Shown here in pieces: positions 51,588 through 60,567 of a stretch of DNA of 64,000 nucleotides. How positions within the stretch are numbered: position 1 is the first letter of the stretch; every line of letters starts with the position of its first letter. The notes below the pieces were generated by a model, which had not been told where the DNA came from, ran no database searches, and saw only the letters and a list, made by a program, of their open reading frames with translations. Source of the DNA: SB11 sp965249955. GTDB lineage: Bacteria; Bacteroidota; Bacteroidia; UBA8524. The position numbers were made by a program, and so were the translations under genes. The stretch is taken from contig OZ252261.1 in assembly GCA_965249955.1 (NCBI GenBank), positions 1,488,001 to 1,552,000 on the forward strand. The letters are read 5' to 3'.

Positions 51588-52373
51588 TTAGCGGTTGTAA
51601 TTGTACCCCTTCATAATACCCCTGTCAGACTCGCGAATGAAGCTGATAATTTCGTCGCGTTCTTTAGTGGCAGGCATTTCGCCTTCTATAATGGCCATTG
51701 CCTTATTGTTGTTGTGGCCACGCAAGTATATAATGCGGTAAATTTCTTGTATCTCGTTTATTTTTTCGGTTGTGAAACCACGACGGCGCAAGCCTATTGA
51801 GTTGATACCTTCGTACGACAATGGCTCACGAGCTGCTTTGGTATAAGGAGGAACGTCTTTACGTACTAACGAACCGCCTGAAATCATTGCGTGTTGACCG
51901 ATATTTACAAACTGGTGCACTGCCGATAGGCCACCAATTATAGCATAATCGCCTATTGTAATATGCCCTGCTAACTGTACAGAGTTGGCAAGAATAACAT
52001 TATTGCCAATATTACAATCGTGGGCAATGTGTACGTAGGCCATAATAAGGCAGCTATCGCCCAAAATGGTTTTGTCTGATGCTTCAGTACCCCTGTTTAT
52101 GGTTACACACTCGCGTATAGTGCAGTTGTCTCCAATAATAGTAAGGGTATCCTCACCATGAAATTTTAAGTCTTGTGGTATGGCTGAGATAACTGTGCCT
52201 GGAAAAATTTTACAGTTTTTGCCAATGCGCGCCCCTTCCATAATGGTTACGTTGGGCCCTATCCAAGTGCCTTCACCAATTTCAACATTTTTGTCTATGG
52301 TTACAAACGGCTCTATTACAACCGTATCGGCAATCTTAGCCTGTGGGTTAACGTATGAGAGGGGCTGGATCAT
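51588..52373 (-). CDS. lpxA: UDP-N-acetylglucosamine acyltransferase
   Basis: First step of lipid A synthesis: transfers a 3-hydroxyacyl chain from ACP to UDP-GlcNAc. The 261 residues form a left-handed beta-helix of hexapeptide repeats (for example ADTVVIEPFVTI, GNNVILANSVQLAGH). The catalytic histidine lies in the conserved stretch LMAYVHIAHDCNIG, and the helical C-terminal domain follows (GLRRRGFTTEKINEIQEIY). It is preceded by lpxC/fabZ and lpxD on the same strand. Confidence 0.96.
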   Translation of the reverse strand: MIQPLSYVNPQAKIADTVVIEPFVTIDKNVEIGEGTWIGPNVTIMEGARIGKNCKIFPGTVISAIPQDLKFHGEDTLTIIGDNCTIRECVTINRGTEASDKTILGDSCLIMAYVHIAHDCNIGNNVILANSVQLAGHITIGDYAIIGGLSAVHQFVNIGQHAMISGGSLVRKDVPPYTKAAREPLSYEGINSIGLRRRGFTTEKINEIQEIYRIIYLRGHNNNKAMAIIEGEMPATKERDEIISFIRESDRGIMKGYNYNR

Positions 52374-52450
52374 TTAAAAAAATATGGGTTGTTTCAAAAA
52401 GCAAAATAACTGGGTTATTTCGGCTATTCAAAAAAAATGTTATAAACTGT

Positions 52451-53854
52451 TTAGTTATTGTTTTTGTCTTTTACAATTTGTGCCATCAACTCTGCTTCTA
52501 CCACTAGCTTAGTACCAACATACGCTTGCCCTTTCATAAGGCAAATACCACGACGCACAGGTGCTAAAAGGTCTAAACGCATAATCAAAGTATCACCGGG
52601 CACTACTTTTTCTTTAAACTTAGCACTTTCTATTTTCATAAAATATGTGCTGTAATTTTCAGGATCGGGCACTCGGCTAAGTACCAATACACCACCCGCT
52701 TGTGCCATTGCTTCTATTTGCAATACACCCGGCATAATGGGGTTGTCTGGGAAATGACCTTGAAAAAAAGGTTCATCGGCTGTAACATTTTTAATGGCAA
52801 GAACATGGCTGGCACTTAGCTCCATAATCTTATCTACAAGTAGAAAAGGGTGTTTATGGGGCAAAAATTTCGATATGCTGTTTATATCGTATACGGGTTT
52901 TTGATTGGGGTCGTATACGGGCACGTCTGCAAGACTTTTCTTTTTCTTAATCAGTTGTTTAATTTTTTTACCAAACTCAACATTTGCCGCGTGTCCGGGG
53001 CGTGCTGCCATTATTTGTGCTTTTAAAGGCATACCAATAAGTGCAAGGTCGCCAATAAGGTCAAGCAGTTTATGACGTGCTGGTTCGTTTTGATAACGAA
53101 GGTCAACATTATTTAGTATACCTTCTTTTTTCACCTCTACTTTAGGCTTGTTAAACAGTTGTGCAAGGTGTGCCAACTCTTGTTCGTCAACCTGTTTGTC
53201 TACTATTACAATAGCATTGCTAAGGTCGCCACCTTTAATAAGGTTTTGGCTTAGTAGTATTTCCAGTTCGTGCAAAAAGCAAAAGGTACGGCAACTGGCT
53301 ATTTCTTTTTTAAATTCTTTTAGCGAAGTAACCGATGCGTGTTGGCTACCCAAAACAGGCGAGTTATAATCAACCATAACCGTAAGCCTATAATCGTCCA
53401 ACGGCATAGCTATCATTTCTACACCTTTATCGGGCTCAAGAAAAGATACATTATGAGGTAAAGAGAAGTATTCGCGTTCAGCGTCTTGCTCTTCAATACC
53501 AACCAATAAAATTTCGTTTACAAATATTTCGGCACTACCATCTAAAATAGGTACTTCTGCGCCATCAAGTTGTACAATAGCATTGTCTATTTCCAAACCT
53601 GCCAACGAAGCCATTGCGTGCTCAACCGTAGCTACACGAGCGCCGTTTTGCTCAAGCGTAGTTCCGCGCGAGGTATCAACAACCAAATCAACATCAGCAT
53701 CAATAAAAGGTTGGTTGGGTAAATCTACCCTTTGAAATTTAATACCATGGTTTTCAGGAGCGGGTAAAAAGGTCATATTCACCATTTTACCTGTATGTAG
53801 GCCAATGCCCGAAACTTTTACAGGCCCCTTAATAGTGGTTTGTTTTGCGTTCAT
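52451..53854 (-). CDS. lpxC/fabZ: Bifunctional UDP-3-O-acyl-GlcNAc deacetylase / 3-hydroxyacyl-ACP dehydratase
   Basis: A fused protein found in Bacteroidota. The LpxC half (about 1-310) catalyses the committed step of lipid A synthesis; its zinc ligands are in VEHAMASLAGL and in PARHKLLDLIGDLAL (H..D). The FabZ half (about 325-467) is a dehydratase in fatty-acid elongation, with catalytic His in LPHKHPFLLVDKI and Glu in PGVLQIEAMAQAGG. I start at 53854 (MNAKQTTIKGPV), the usual opening; a longer frame would add 46 residues overlapping lpxD and is unlikely. The two activities compete for the same hydroxyacyl-ACP, so fusion balances lipid A against fatty acids. Confidence 0.97.
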   Translation of the reverse strand: MNAKQTTIKGPVKVSGIGLHTGKMVNMTFLPAPENHGIKFQRVDLPNQPFIDADVDLVVDTSRGTTLEQNGARVATVEHAMASLAGLEIDNAIVQLDGAEVPILDGSAEIFVNEILLVGIEEQDAEREYFSLPHNVSFLEPDKGVEMIAMPLDDYRLTVMVDYNSPVLGSQHASVTSLKEFKKEIASCRTFCFLHELEILLSQNLIKGGDLSNAIVIVDKQVDEQELAHLAQLFNKPKVEVKKEGILNNVDLRYQNEPARHKLLDLIGDLALIGMPLKAQIMAARPGHAANVEFGKKIKQLIKKKKSLADVPVYDPNQKPVYDINSISKFLPHKHPFLLVDKIMELSASHVLAIKNVTADEPFFQGHFPDNPIMPGVLQIEAMAQAGGVLVLSRVPDPENYSTYFMKIESAKFKEKVVPGDTLIMRLDLLAPVRRGICLMKGQAYVGTKLVVEAELMAQIVKDKNNN

Positions 53855-53942
53855 TTTATTAAGCGATGAGCTTGATATAATTATTACTTTTTTGAAATTA
53901 GAGCGCAAAGATAGGCCTTTTTTGCTGCTCTGTTTTTTTAAA

Positions 53943-54995
53943 TTATTGTTGACCGCTATTGTTGTTTTGCAAGCGGGCAATAGTGCGTTCAAGCTCAGTA
54001 ATTTTCTTTTCCAAATCGGGGAGATTACGGAAAATTACTTGCGATTTTAGCCAGCCCTTAATATCAATTGCCGGAGAGCCGTGCCAACCTTTACCTTTAT
54101 CGGTAATGTTTTTGCCAATACCGGCTTGTGCACCAAACTGAGACCCATCGGCTACGGTTAAATGACCCGCAAAACCTACTTGACCTGCTACTACGCAGTT
54201 TTTGCCTAGTTTTGTACTGCCTGATATACCTGTTTGTGCAGCTATGGCTGTGTTTTCGCCAATTTCTACATTGTGGGCTATTTGTATAAGGTTATCTAGC
54301 TTAACGCCTTTTTTAATAATAGTACTACCCATAGTAGCACGGTCTATTGAGCAATTTGAGCCAATCTCTACATTGTCTTCAATAATTACGTTACCTGTTT
54401 GTGGGGTTTTTACATAGGTGCCGTCGGCTTGCGGAGCATACCCAAAACCATCAGAACCTATTACTGTGCCTGCGTGTAGTGTGCAGTTGCTACCTATAAT
54501 GCAGTGCGAGTATATTTTTACGCCTGCATTTATAACAGTATCGTTACCTATATGTACGTTATCGCCAACATAAGCGTTAGGATATATTTTAACGTTATCG
54601 CCTATAGTTACATTTTTACCTATGTAGGCAAAAGCACCTATATAGGGGTTGGCTCCTATTTTGGCGTTTTCTGATATATAGCAAGGCTGCTCTATACCTG
54701 TTTTATTTTCTTGGGGATTAAAATATTTGCCCAATACTACTGTGAAAGCAGAGTAGGGATCATCTACCTTTATAAGTGTAGCGTTTATTGCCCCTGTGGG
54801 TACAAAATTTTTATTTATTAAAACCGCAGTGGCTTTGGTTTCGTATATGTAGTGCTCGTATTTGGGATTGGCTAAAAAAGTTAGGGCGCCTTTCGTTCCT
54901 TGCTCTATTTTGCTAACGGTAAATATCTCGGCATTCGGGTCGCCATCTATTTCACCGCCAAACAGTTCACATATTTCTTCTGCCTTTATTACCAT
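53943..54995 (-). CDS. lpxD: UDP-3-O-(3-hydroxyacyl)glucosamine N-acyltransferase
   Basis: Third step of lipid A synthesis: adds the second hydroxyacyl chain. The 350 residues have an N-terminal uridine-binding domain (KYEHYIYETKATAVLINKNF region) and a hexapeptide beta-helix with catalytic His in DNLIQIAHNVEIGEN. The C-terminal helix, KKITELERTIARLQNNNSG, is a short coiled coil. It leads the lpx block, 37 bp behind the HD phosphohydrolase gene. Confidence 0.96.
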   Translation of the reverse strand: MVIKAEEICELFGGEIDGDPNAEIFTVSKIEQGTKGALTFLANPKYEHYIYETKATAVLINKNFVPTGAINATLIKVDDPYSAFTVVLGKYFNPQENKTGIEQPCYISENAKIGANPYIGAFAYIGKNVTIGDNVKIYPNAYVGDNVHIGNDTVINAGVKIYSHCIIGSNCTLHAGTVIGSDGFGYAPQADGTYVKTPQTGNVIIEDNVEIGSNCSIDRATMGSTIIKKGVKLDNLIQIAHNVEIGENTAIAAQTGISGSTKLGKNCVVAGQVGFAGHLTVADGSQFGAQAGIGKNITDKGKGWHGSPAIDIKGWLKSQVIFRNLPDLEKKITELERTIARLQNNNSGQQ

Positions 54996-55032
54996 AGTTT
55001 GGGGTTGCTGAAAATAATCAGCTAAAATAATA

Positions 55033-56253
55033 TTATTTGGGATAACACAAGTAAAATTTCTCTACCTCGTGCTGTAACATGGGAAATTTATAATTGTCTG
55101 ATGCTTCAGCAAAATTTATAACCGAGCCGTTTTTTTGCAACATATTAATACTTTCTTGTTTTTCAGAATAGGCATTATTATGTACAGAGCCCGAAAAAAC
55201 GTAATATCCTAATACACTGTCGTCCAAATTCATACGTTTCTTAGCTTCTTCTTTTGCTTTAGTAATCTCCTGATGGTTAAAGGGAGTGTTTTGCACCAGT
55301 ATTTTTGGTAGTCGCCTATTCATTATACTGTGTGCCAAAAACGAAAGCGTAGTGTCAGAATGTTTCATCCAAACTTTTACCGAGGCGGTAATGTCAAAAT
55401 CATCCAATTCAGCGTAAAGCTCCAAGTTTTCTGGGTTTTGGGCAAAATTGTCGGCACTAATGGTATTTTGCAAAAAGTGTTGCAGGGCAGGTGTGGCAAA
55501 CAAAACCTCGCCACCAATAGATAATTCTTTAGCACGGCGCAGTAAATGCACCAACTGCATTTCGGCAGCTATTACCGTTTTGTGCAGGTAAACCTGCCAA
55601 TACATTAGGCGGCGTGCTATTAAAAATTTTTCTATAGAATAAATGCCTTTTTCTTCTACCACCAATCGGTCGTTTACCACATTAAGCATTTTTATTATAC
55701 GGTCAGAACCTATCACCCCTTCCGATACACCCGTATAAAAACTGTCGCGCATCAGGTAATCCATTCTATCCATATCCAGTTGGCTACTTACCAATTGGTG
55801 TAAGAATTTTTTTGGATAGTTGTTTGTAAAAATAGCAATAGCATCCGTAAGCTGTCCGTCAAACTCTTCGTTTAAGCGTTGCATAAACAACAACGAAATT
55901 TCTTCGTGGTGAACGCCTTTTACCACAACCTCTTCCAAAGCATGCGAAAAAGGGCCGTGCCCAATATCGTGTAGCAGTATAGCGGCGCAAGTTGCCTCAG
56001 CCTCTTGCGGGGTTATTTCAATGTCTTTAAAACGCAGATTTTCAATGGCATCTAACATCAGGTTTAAAGCTCCTAATGCATGGTGAAAACGGGTGTGCAA
56101 AGCACCGGGATAAACTAAATGGCTTAGCCCCAGTTGCTTTATGCGGCGCAAACGCTGAAAATAAGGATGCTCAATCAAATCGAATAACAACCCGTAGGGT
56201 ATGGTTAGAAAGCCATACAAAGGGTCGTTTATTATCTTCTTTTTATTCGTCAT
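55033..56253 (-). CDS. HD-domain phosphohydrolase (dGTPase-like)
   Basis: A 406-residue HD-superfamily protein. The metal site is built from the histidine in GALHTRFHHALGAL, HDIGHGPFSHALE and the downstream Asp in SQLDMDRMDYLMRDS. Members cleave dNTPs or other nucleotides; this group, common in Bacteroidota next to lpxD, has no established substrate. I start at 56253 (MTNKKKIINDPLYGF), eight codons inside the longer frame. Its expression may be linked to the lpx block downstream. Confidence 0.92.
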   Translation of the reverse strand: MTNKKKIINDPLYGFLTIPYGLLFDLIEHPYFQRLRRIKQLGLSHLVYPGALHTRFHHALGALNLMLDAIENLRFKDIEITPQEAEATCAAILLHDIGHGPFSHALEEVVVKGVHHEEISLLFMQRLNEEFDGQLTDAIAIFTNNYPKKFLHQLVSSQLDMDRMDYLMRDSFYTGVSEGVIGSDRIIKMLNVVNDRLVVEEKGIYSIEKFLIARRLMYWQVYLHKTVIAAEMQLVHLLRRAKELSIGGEVLFATPALQHFLQNTISADNFAQNPENLELYAELDDFDITASVKVWMKHSDTTLSFLAHSIMNRRLPKILVQNTPFNHQEITKAKEEAKKRMNLDDSVLGYYVFSGSVHNNAYSEKQESINMLQKNGSVINFAEASDNYKFPMLQHEVEKFYLCYPK

Positions 56254-56452
56254 TACACAGCCGCCAATATGCGGCAAAGCTACATAAAAGGGCGTGCTTT
56301 TTTTAGTGTTACCCTGCCAAAAGCCAATAAGAGGGGGTTAAACAAGAGTATTGGGGTGGCAAGTGTAAAACCAATAGAAAGTTGTGTTGTTAAAATTAAC
56401 CCCTTCATAATCCAAAAGCAGGTAAAAAGATGGTAAATTGCACCACTTTTTT

Positions 56453-57454
56453 ATGAAGAAACTACTTCTAGTTTTCTCTTTCCTTCTTTTTGCCTACGTG
56501 GTGCAAGCACAAGTGCTGCCCTCGTTTGGCAATTCGCGCACAGGCACTACGGGTATGCAGTTTTTAAAACTCGCGCCCGATGCTAGGGGCACCGGCATGG
56601 CAGGAAGTTATATTTCTACCACTAGCGATTTAAGTGCGATGTATTGGAATCCCGCAGCACTATCGCGTATTGATACTGCCCGCTACCACATGCAAGCCTC
56701 CAATACTTTGTATTTTGCAGGTATTAATATGGCGTGGGGCGCTTTTGGTATGCGCAGCGGACAACAAGCCTTTTGGGGTGTTAGTGTTATGTCGCTAAAC
56801 ACAGGACAAATGGAAGAAACTACCGAGTTTCAGCCGACGGGAACAGGTCGCACATTTTCGCCATCAAACTTGGTTATTGGAGCATCGTACGCCCGTATAC
56901 TTACCAGTAACTTTAGTTTTGGTATGACGGGTAAATATGCCCGTGAAGGAATGGCAGGTGTTGCGGTAAACAACGTAATGTTTGATTTGGGGCTAGATTA
57001 CCGCATAAAAGAAGTTCGCAATTTGCGTTTTGCCGTTACCCTTACCAATTTTGGTGTAAATGTACAGCCTAGTGGTAAAATGACTGTGCTTAAAACCAAT
57101 GGAGAGCAAGAGGTTAGTAGTTTTGAAAGTATTTCAGTGCCTACTACTTTTAGATTAGGGGCTTCTATTGATGTGATACAAAAAGAGAAGCAAAACTTAC
57201 GTTTGAGTTTGCAGCTTAATCACCCATCAGACAATAATGAAACAATGGCTATTGGTGCTGAGTATTTTTTACGTAAAATGCTGTATGTGCGCACAGGCTA
57301 TGAGTTTGGGCAAGACGAAACAGGTTTTCCGCCCTTAGGTTTGGGCTTGGTTTTTCCGCGCAGGTTTGGCAAAATATCTGTAGATTATAGTTTGAATAAT
57401 AAAACTAAACTGGGCAATGTTCACCGCCTTACTTTGGGCTTGCAATTACGATAG
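56453..57454 (+). CDS. PorV/PorQ family protein
   Basis: A 333-residue outer membrane protein of the PorV/PorQ type. Signal peptide (VVQAQ), then GTTGMQFLKLAPDARGTGMAG and MYWNPAALSRI, the family signature (UPF0164-like), followed by repeated barrel strands to the end (GLGLVFPRRFGKISVDYSLN). PorV and PorQ are components or accessory proteins of type IX secretion and of FadL-like barrels. The start at 56453 follows a TTG five codons earlier that is not needed. It overlaps the next gene by one base (TAGTG). Confidence 0.87.
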   Translation: MKKLLLVFSFLLFAYVVQAQVLPSFGNSRTGTTGMQFLKLAPDARGTGMAGSYISTTSDLSAMYWNPAALSRIDTARYHMQASNTLYFAGINMAWGAFGMRSGQQAFWGVSVMSLNTGQMEETTEFQPTGTGRTFSPSNLVIGASYARILTSNFSFGMTGKYAREGMAGVAVNNVMFDLGLDYRIKEVRNLRFAVTLTNFGVNVQPSGKMTVLKTNGEQEVSSFESISVPTTFRLGASIDVIQKEKQNLRLSLQLNHPSDNNETMAIGAEYFLRKMLYVRTGYEFGQDETGFPPLGLGLVFPRRFGKISVDYSLNNKTKLGNVHRLTLGLQLR

Positions 57455-58680
57455 TGAGAATTAAGATATATATATTGGTTTTGTGTGTTGCCATTACGGC
57501 TTCATCGTGCGGTTTTTTGTTTGGCAACAAAGAAGACGACAGCACAAACGAAATTTTTGAGCAAGGCCGAATTGACCCTGCTATAGTGCCGCAAAACGTG
57601 GGTTATGTGCCCGTGTTACCTTTCTTTCAAGGCTTTGTAAACCCCGTTGATGTTTATGTGGGCTACGATGAAATGGTGTATGTGGTTGACGATATGGGCG
57701 TACACGTGCTGGATCAGAAAGGCACGCGCCACCGTGTGATAAACATACCCGGAGCTACTGATGTGGTGATGGATAGAAGGCTACACTTGTACGTGGCGGG
57801 TAGAGTTACCCAAAACGTTGGCGGACAGAATTATAACCTTGCGGCGGTGTACCACCTTACCAATACATCAACGGCTGATGGCCCTTATTTTATTGATACT
57901 TTAATACATCCGTTTGACGATTTATCGCGCCGACAAGTAGCTTTTCGTGGTGCTGATGATGAAGCGGTAAGATTTACAGGCTTAGTAACACTAGAAAACA
58001 ATGGTTTGTACGTATCGCGTACGGGGCCAAACAACAGCTTTAATACTACGGCTTGGCCTGATAACACTATACTTCGCTACACTGCCGATGGAGTAAATTT
58101 GGGTCATACCAACGGGCTTAATCCCGTATCATCAAACTTGCGTTCTTGTTTGGGTGTATCGGCCATTGCAGGCTTTGCTGCTCCGCCACAGCGTTTGTTT
58201 GGGGTAGACAAAAGTCCTGATTTTATATTGTGTCAAGCCGATAGCAACCCATCGGTGGAATTTAGGGTACTTTGGATTAAAGAAAACTTTGACCCTGATT
58301 TAGGTTCGCGTTTTTATGGTGAGAATACTGCTTTGTTAAACTTTGATACTACAAAAAGCAATCGTTTTTTATACCAGTCGTTCCGTTTCGGAATACCTAG
58401 CGATGTATTTATAGCTACTGATGGTGCGGGCTACATTTTTGTAACCGATAGCAAAACCGACTCTTTGTATCAATTTACCCGCCAAGGCTACGAGGGCGTT
58501 AACCCTCCTGCTAACTATCCTACGCGCAAACAGCTTAATGCTTCGTTTGGCGGAACAGGTAGTGGCCCTTTCCAGTTTAGAGAACCCAGTGGTGTGTGTT
58601 ATTTTAAACGTATTGTTTATGTGGCCGATAAGGGCAACGGGCGTATTTGCCGCTATACGCTAAGTACAGACATAGAGTAA
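57454..58680 (+). CDS. NHL-repeat lipoprotein
   Basis: A 408-residue lipoprotein with GTG start in the overlap TAGTG with the porV-like gene. Signal ends in ITASSC (Cys19). The rest is a beta-propeller of NHL-like blades: VDVYVGYDEMVYVVDDMG and, near the end, FQFREPSGVCYFKRIVYVADKGNGRICRY. The coupling to the PorV/PorQ-like gene suggests a joint surface role, for example an outer-membrane lipoprotein that docks on the barrel. Confidence 0.85.
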   Translation: MRIKIYILVLCVAITASSCGFLFGNKEDDSTNEIFEQGRIDPAIVPQNVGYVPVLPFFQGFVNPVDVYVGYDEMVYVVDDMGVHVLDQKGTRHRVINIPGATDVVMDRRLHLYVAGRVTQNVGGQNYNLAAVYHLTNTSTADGPYFIDTLIHPFDDLSRRQVAFRGADDEAVRFTGLVTLENNGLYVSRTGPNNSFNTTAWPDNTILRYTADGVNLGHTNGLNPVSSNLRSCLGVSAIAGFAAPPQRLFGVDKSPDFILCQADSNPSVEFRVLWIKENFDPDLGSRFYGENTALLNFDTTKSNRFLYQSFRFGIPSDVFIATDGAGYIFVTDSKTDSLYQFTRQGYEGVNPPANYPTRKQLNASFGGTGSGPFQFREPSGVCYFKRIVYVADKGNGRICRYTLSTDIE

Positions 58681-58866
58681 TCTTATTTTATAGCTGACTT
58701 CTTTCTATTTTTGACATGAGCAAGTCGGGATCAAATTGCTCCATACCAGCAGATTGTTGAATTTGGTATTAAACAGTGTGTAATACAGTAACTATTTGGG
58801 CAATATTAAGTATCTATAAGTCTACACCGAGAATTAATAAAATGCTTAATATGTAAATAAGAAATT

Positions 58867-59316
58867 ATGTATAAACATTATATAGTTGCTGTAATTATAG
58901 TATTAACTCTAATGGGTTGAAGAGAAACCTGGGAAGAGTTAAATAAGTCTATTCCAGAGTCAAAAGAAAAAGGTGTTTTTATATCAGATTTAAGCGATAA
59001 AATAGATATTGAATATGATTCAATGGCTATTTTGCATAACGCAAAAATCTGGATTGAAAAAAGATACATACATGAAAGATATTTTGGGTTTCCTTTTAAG
59101 ACAGAAGATGAAGGAATTTGCAATTTAGTTATAGTACTAGACACGAATGTAGAAGACTTGTTGATTTTATATGATTCTGAACAGTCCTATGATTCTTATT
59201 TTTTACCCCAGAGAAAGATGGCTGAATATCCCCACGATACTGTTGAGATTGAGTATTATTTGAAACAATCTGGATTTGACTTAAAGCGAGGGGCTAAATT
59301 TAAAGTGTATTGGTAG
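58867..59316 (+). pseudogene. Lipoprotein gene interrupted by TGA at the lipobox cysteine
   Basis: The frame opens MYKHYIVAVIIVLTLMG, a classic lipoprotein signal, but the codon that should be cysteine (after L-M-G) is TGA at 58918-58920. The same frame then continues without another stop for 131 codons: RETWEELNKSIPESKEKG, then FFGFPFKTED-type text, ending GAKFKVYW. An isolated nonsense change at exactly the lipidation site is more likely a recent mutation (or a read error) than chance. A shorter product from the ATG at 59023 is possible but would lack export. The next gene is an intact lipoprotein. Bases 58681-58866 show no other gene. Confidence 0.65.
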
Positions 59317-59381
59317 TTGAATTTAATAGATAATAGTAGCGTAAACAGTTAATGAGCAGAATAAGCCATATGCCACGAATT

Positions 59382-59729
59382 ATGAAAGTTACTTTAATAT
59401 CATTTCTATTACTTATTACACTATCCTGTAATAGCGGCGATATCATGGATAAGGAAATTAATGGAGCTAAAGAGGAAGAAGTTTTGAGTAAGTATGGCAA
59501 CCCCAAAAGGGAGAGTACTATTAAACTTACTAAAGGAGTAAAGTTACACGAATACCAATCAAGTCTTTATAGCCTATATCCTGATTTAACTCCGTTGGAT
59601 ACTATTGAATTAAGGGAACTATTTTGGGATTTAAAAAAAGGGGAGAAAATGGCAATTTGGTTTGACAAAAAGAATGGTGTTTGGGTTACAATTGACAATC
59701 TTAAATGGTCAAAGGGTATTAAATTTTAG
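59382..59729 (+). CDS. Small lipoprotein, unknown
   Basis: A 115-residue lipoprotein starting at the ATG at 59382 (MKVTLISFLLLITLSC, Cys16). The mature domain has a KEEEVLSKYGNPKR segment, the start of many SmpA/OmlA-like folds (a strand-helix pattern ahead of Gly-Asn-Pro), but I would not claim the family. It is AT-rich like the interrupted gene before it, with a 65-bp gap. Confidence 0.65.
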   Translation: MKVTLISFLLLITLSCNSGDIMDKEINGAKEEEVLSKYGNPKRESTIKLTKGVKLHEYQSSLYSLYPDLTPLDTIELRELFWDLKKGEKMAIWFDKKNGVWVTIDNLKWSKGIKF

Positions 59730-59791
59730 CTCAAATTGAGCAACTAATGGTATACTGCTTATGGCAGGTAGCCGACGCTACCCTATTGTTC

Positions 59792-59813
59792 GGCACGAGC
59801 GGACGCTCGAGCC
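59792..59813. repeat. 22-bp dispersed repeat, second copy
   Basis: Identical to 9378-9399 and containing the mini-hairpin CGAGCG-GA-CGCTCG. The preceding bases (GCCGACGCTACCC) look like a decayed neighbour copy. Confidence 0.75.
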
Positions 59814-59859
59814 AGCATTTTGGTTTTAAATAGGGTTAGAAAACCTATTCTGTTAAAAA

Positions 59860-59903
59860 ATTACAGCCCAAACAGGGACTTAAGTCCCTGTTTGGGCTGT
59901 AAT
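59860..59903. terminator. 44-bp perfect palindrome between convergent genes
   Basis: Twenty-two base pairs of perfect symmetry centred on CTTAAG, with no unpaired loop. It starts ATTACAGCCCAAACAGGG. It lies between convergent genes and can end both; the CAGCCCAAA part recalls the terminator at 5598. In single-stranded form the central bases would stay open. Confidence 0.75.
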
Positions 59904-59940
59904 AGTAAAAGGGGTTGATTTTAACCAAAAATATAGTTCT

Positions 59941-60222
59941 CTACCTCAATACATCCCGTATTTCTTCTTTTTTATCAAATACCGATTTGGCAAAAGGGCA
60001 CAGTGGTATAATTTTTATGTTGTTAGCACGGGCATATTCTACCGCGGCGTTTACCAACTGTAAGCCTGCACCTTTTCCGCGCAGGGCATCGCCAACCTCA
60101 GTGTGGTCAATTATCAAGGTTTCTTGCCCCGCCATAGTGTAGGTCATTTCCGCTTGGCGTTCGCCGTCGTTAACAATATAAAACGAGCCTTTGTGCCCGT
60201 TTAGTTCTTTTAAAATTTCCAT
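59941..60222 (-). CDS. Small GNAT-like acetyltransferase (Acetyltransf_CG type), copy 1
   Basis: A 93-residue mini-GNAT of the family found widely in bacteria and eukaryotes. The acetyl-CoA loop is LRGKGAGLQLVNAAV, and the family's conserved PLCPFAKSVFD follows. These proteins lack a full acetyl-acceptor domain, and the substrate is unknown. It is a paralogue of the next upstream gene, 11 bp away. Confidence 0.88.
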   Translation of the reverse strand: MEILKELNGHKGSFYIVNDGERQAEMTYTMAGQETLIIDHTEVGDALRGKGAGLQLVNAAVEYARANNIKIIPLCPFAKSVFDKKEEIRDVLR

Positions 60223-60233
60223 TTTAGCAGGGT

Positions 60234-60515
60234 TTATATTCTAACGTCGCGTAGATCCTCACGTTGCTCAAACGCCCATGCTACATACGAGCACATAGGC
60301 GATATTTTAAAATTATTAGCTCGGGCATGGTCTACCGCCGCCTCAACCAGTTTCATAGCAATGCCTTGTCCGCGCAGTCGGGGGTGTGTACCCGTATGGC
60401 TTGCCACTAAAGTATTGTCGCCACTAAGTATATAAGTAAGTTCGGCTATTGTATCACCGTTTTCTTCAATATAAAACTCGCCCTTGTTTCCGTCTTGTTT
60501 ATGTAGTATTTCCAT
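60234..60515 (-). CDS. Small GNAT-like acetyltransferase (Acetyltransf_CG type), copy 2
   Basis: A 93-residue paralogue of the neighbour (same length, same motifs: LRGQGIAMKLVEAAVDHAR, then SPMCSYVAWAF). The acetyl-CoA loop is intact. The pair arose by tandem duplication and has diverged considerably, which suggests different targets. Confidence 0.88.
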   Translation of the reverse strand: MEILHKQDGNKGEFYIEENGDTIAELTYILSGDNTLVASHTGTHPRLRGQGIAMKLVEAAVDHARANNFKISPMCSYVAWAFEQREDLRDVRI

Positions 60516-60567
60516 CAGTAAAAAAGTTAATAATCGTCAAATCAATGCACAAAAGCAGTGCCTATGT

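Noticed and set aside
53855..53992. A 46-residue extension of LpxC/FabZ
   Set aside because: It overlaps the 3' end of lpxD and lacks family similarity; the MNAKQTTIKGPV start is the normal one.
50958..56253. The lipid A block as a novel system
   Set aside because: HD gene, lpxD, lpxC/fabZ, lpxA is a typical Bacteroidota arrangement; only the ABC ATPase at the end is unexplained.
58918..58920. Selenocysteine at the TGA of the interrupted lipoprotein
   Set aside because: No convincing bacterial SECIS hairpin follows the TGA by eye, a lipobox needs cysteine thiol chemistry, and nothing in the window hints at Sec machinery.
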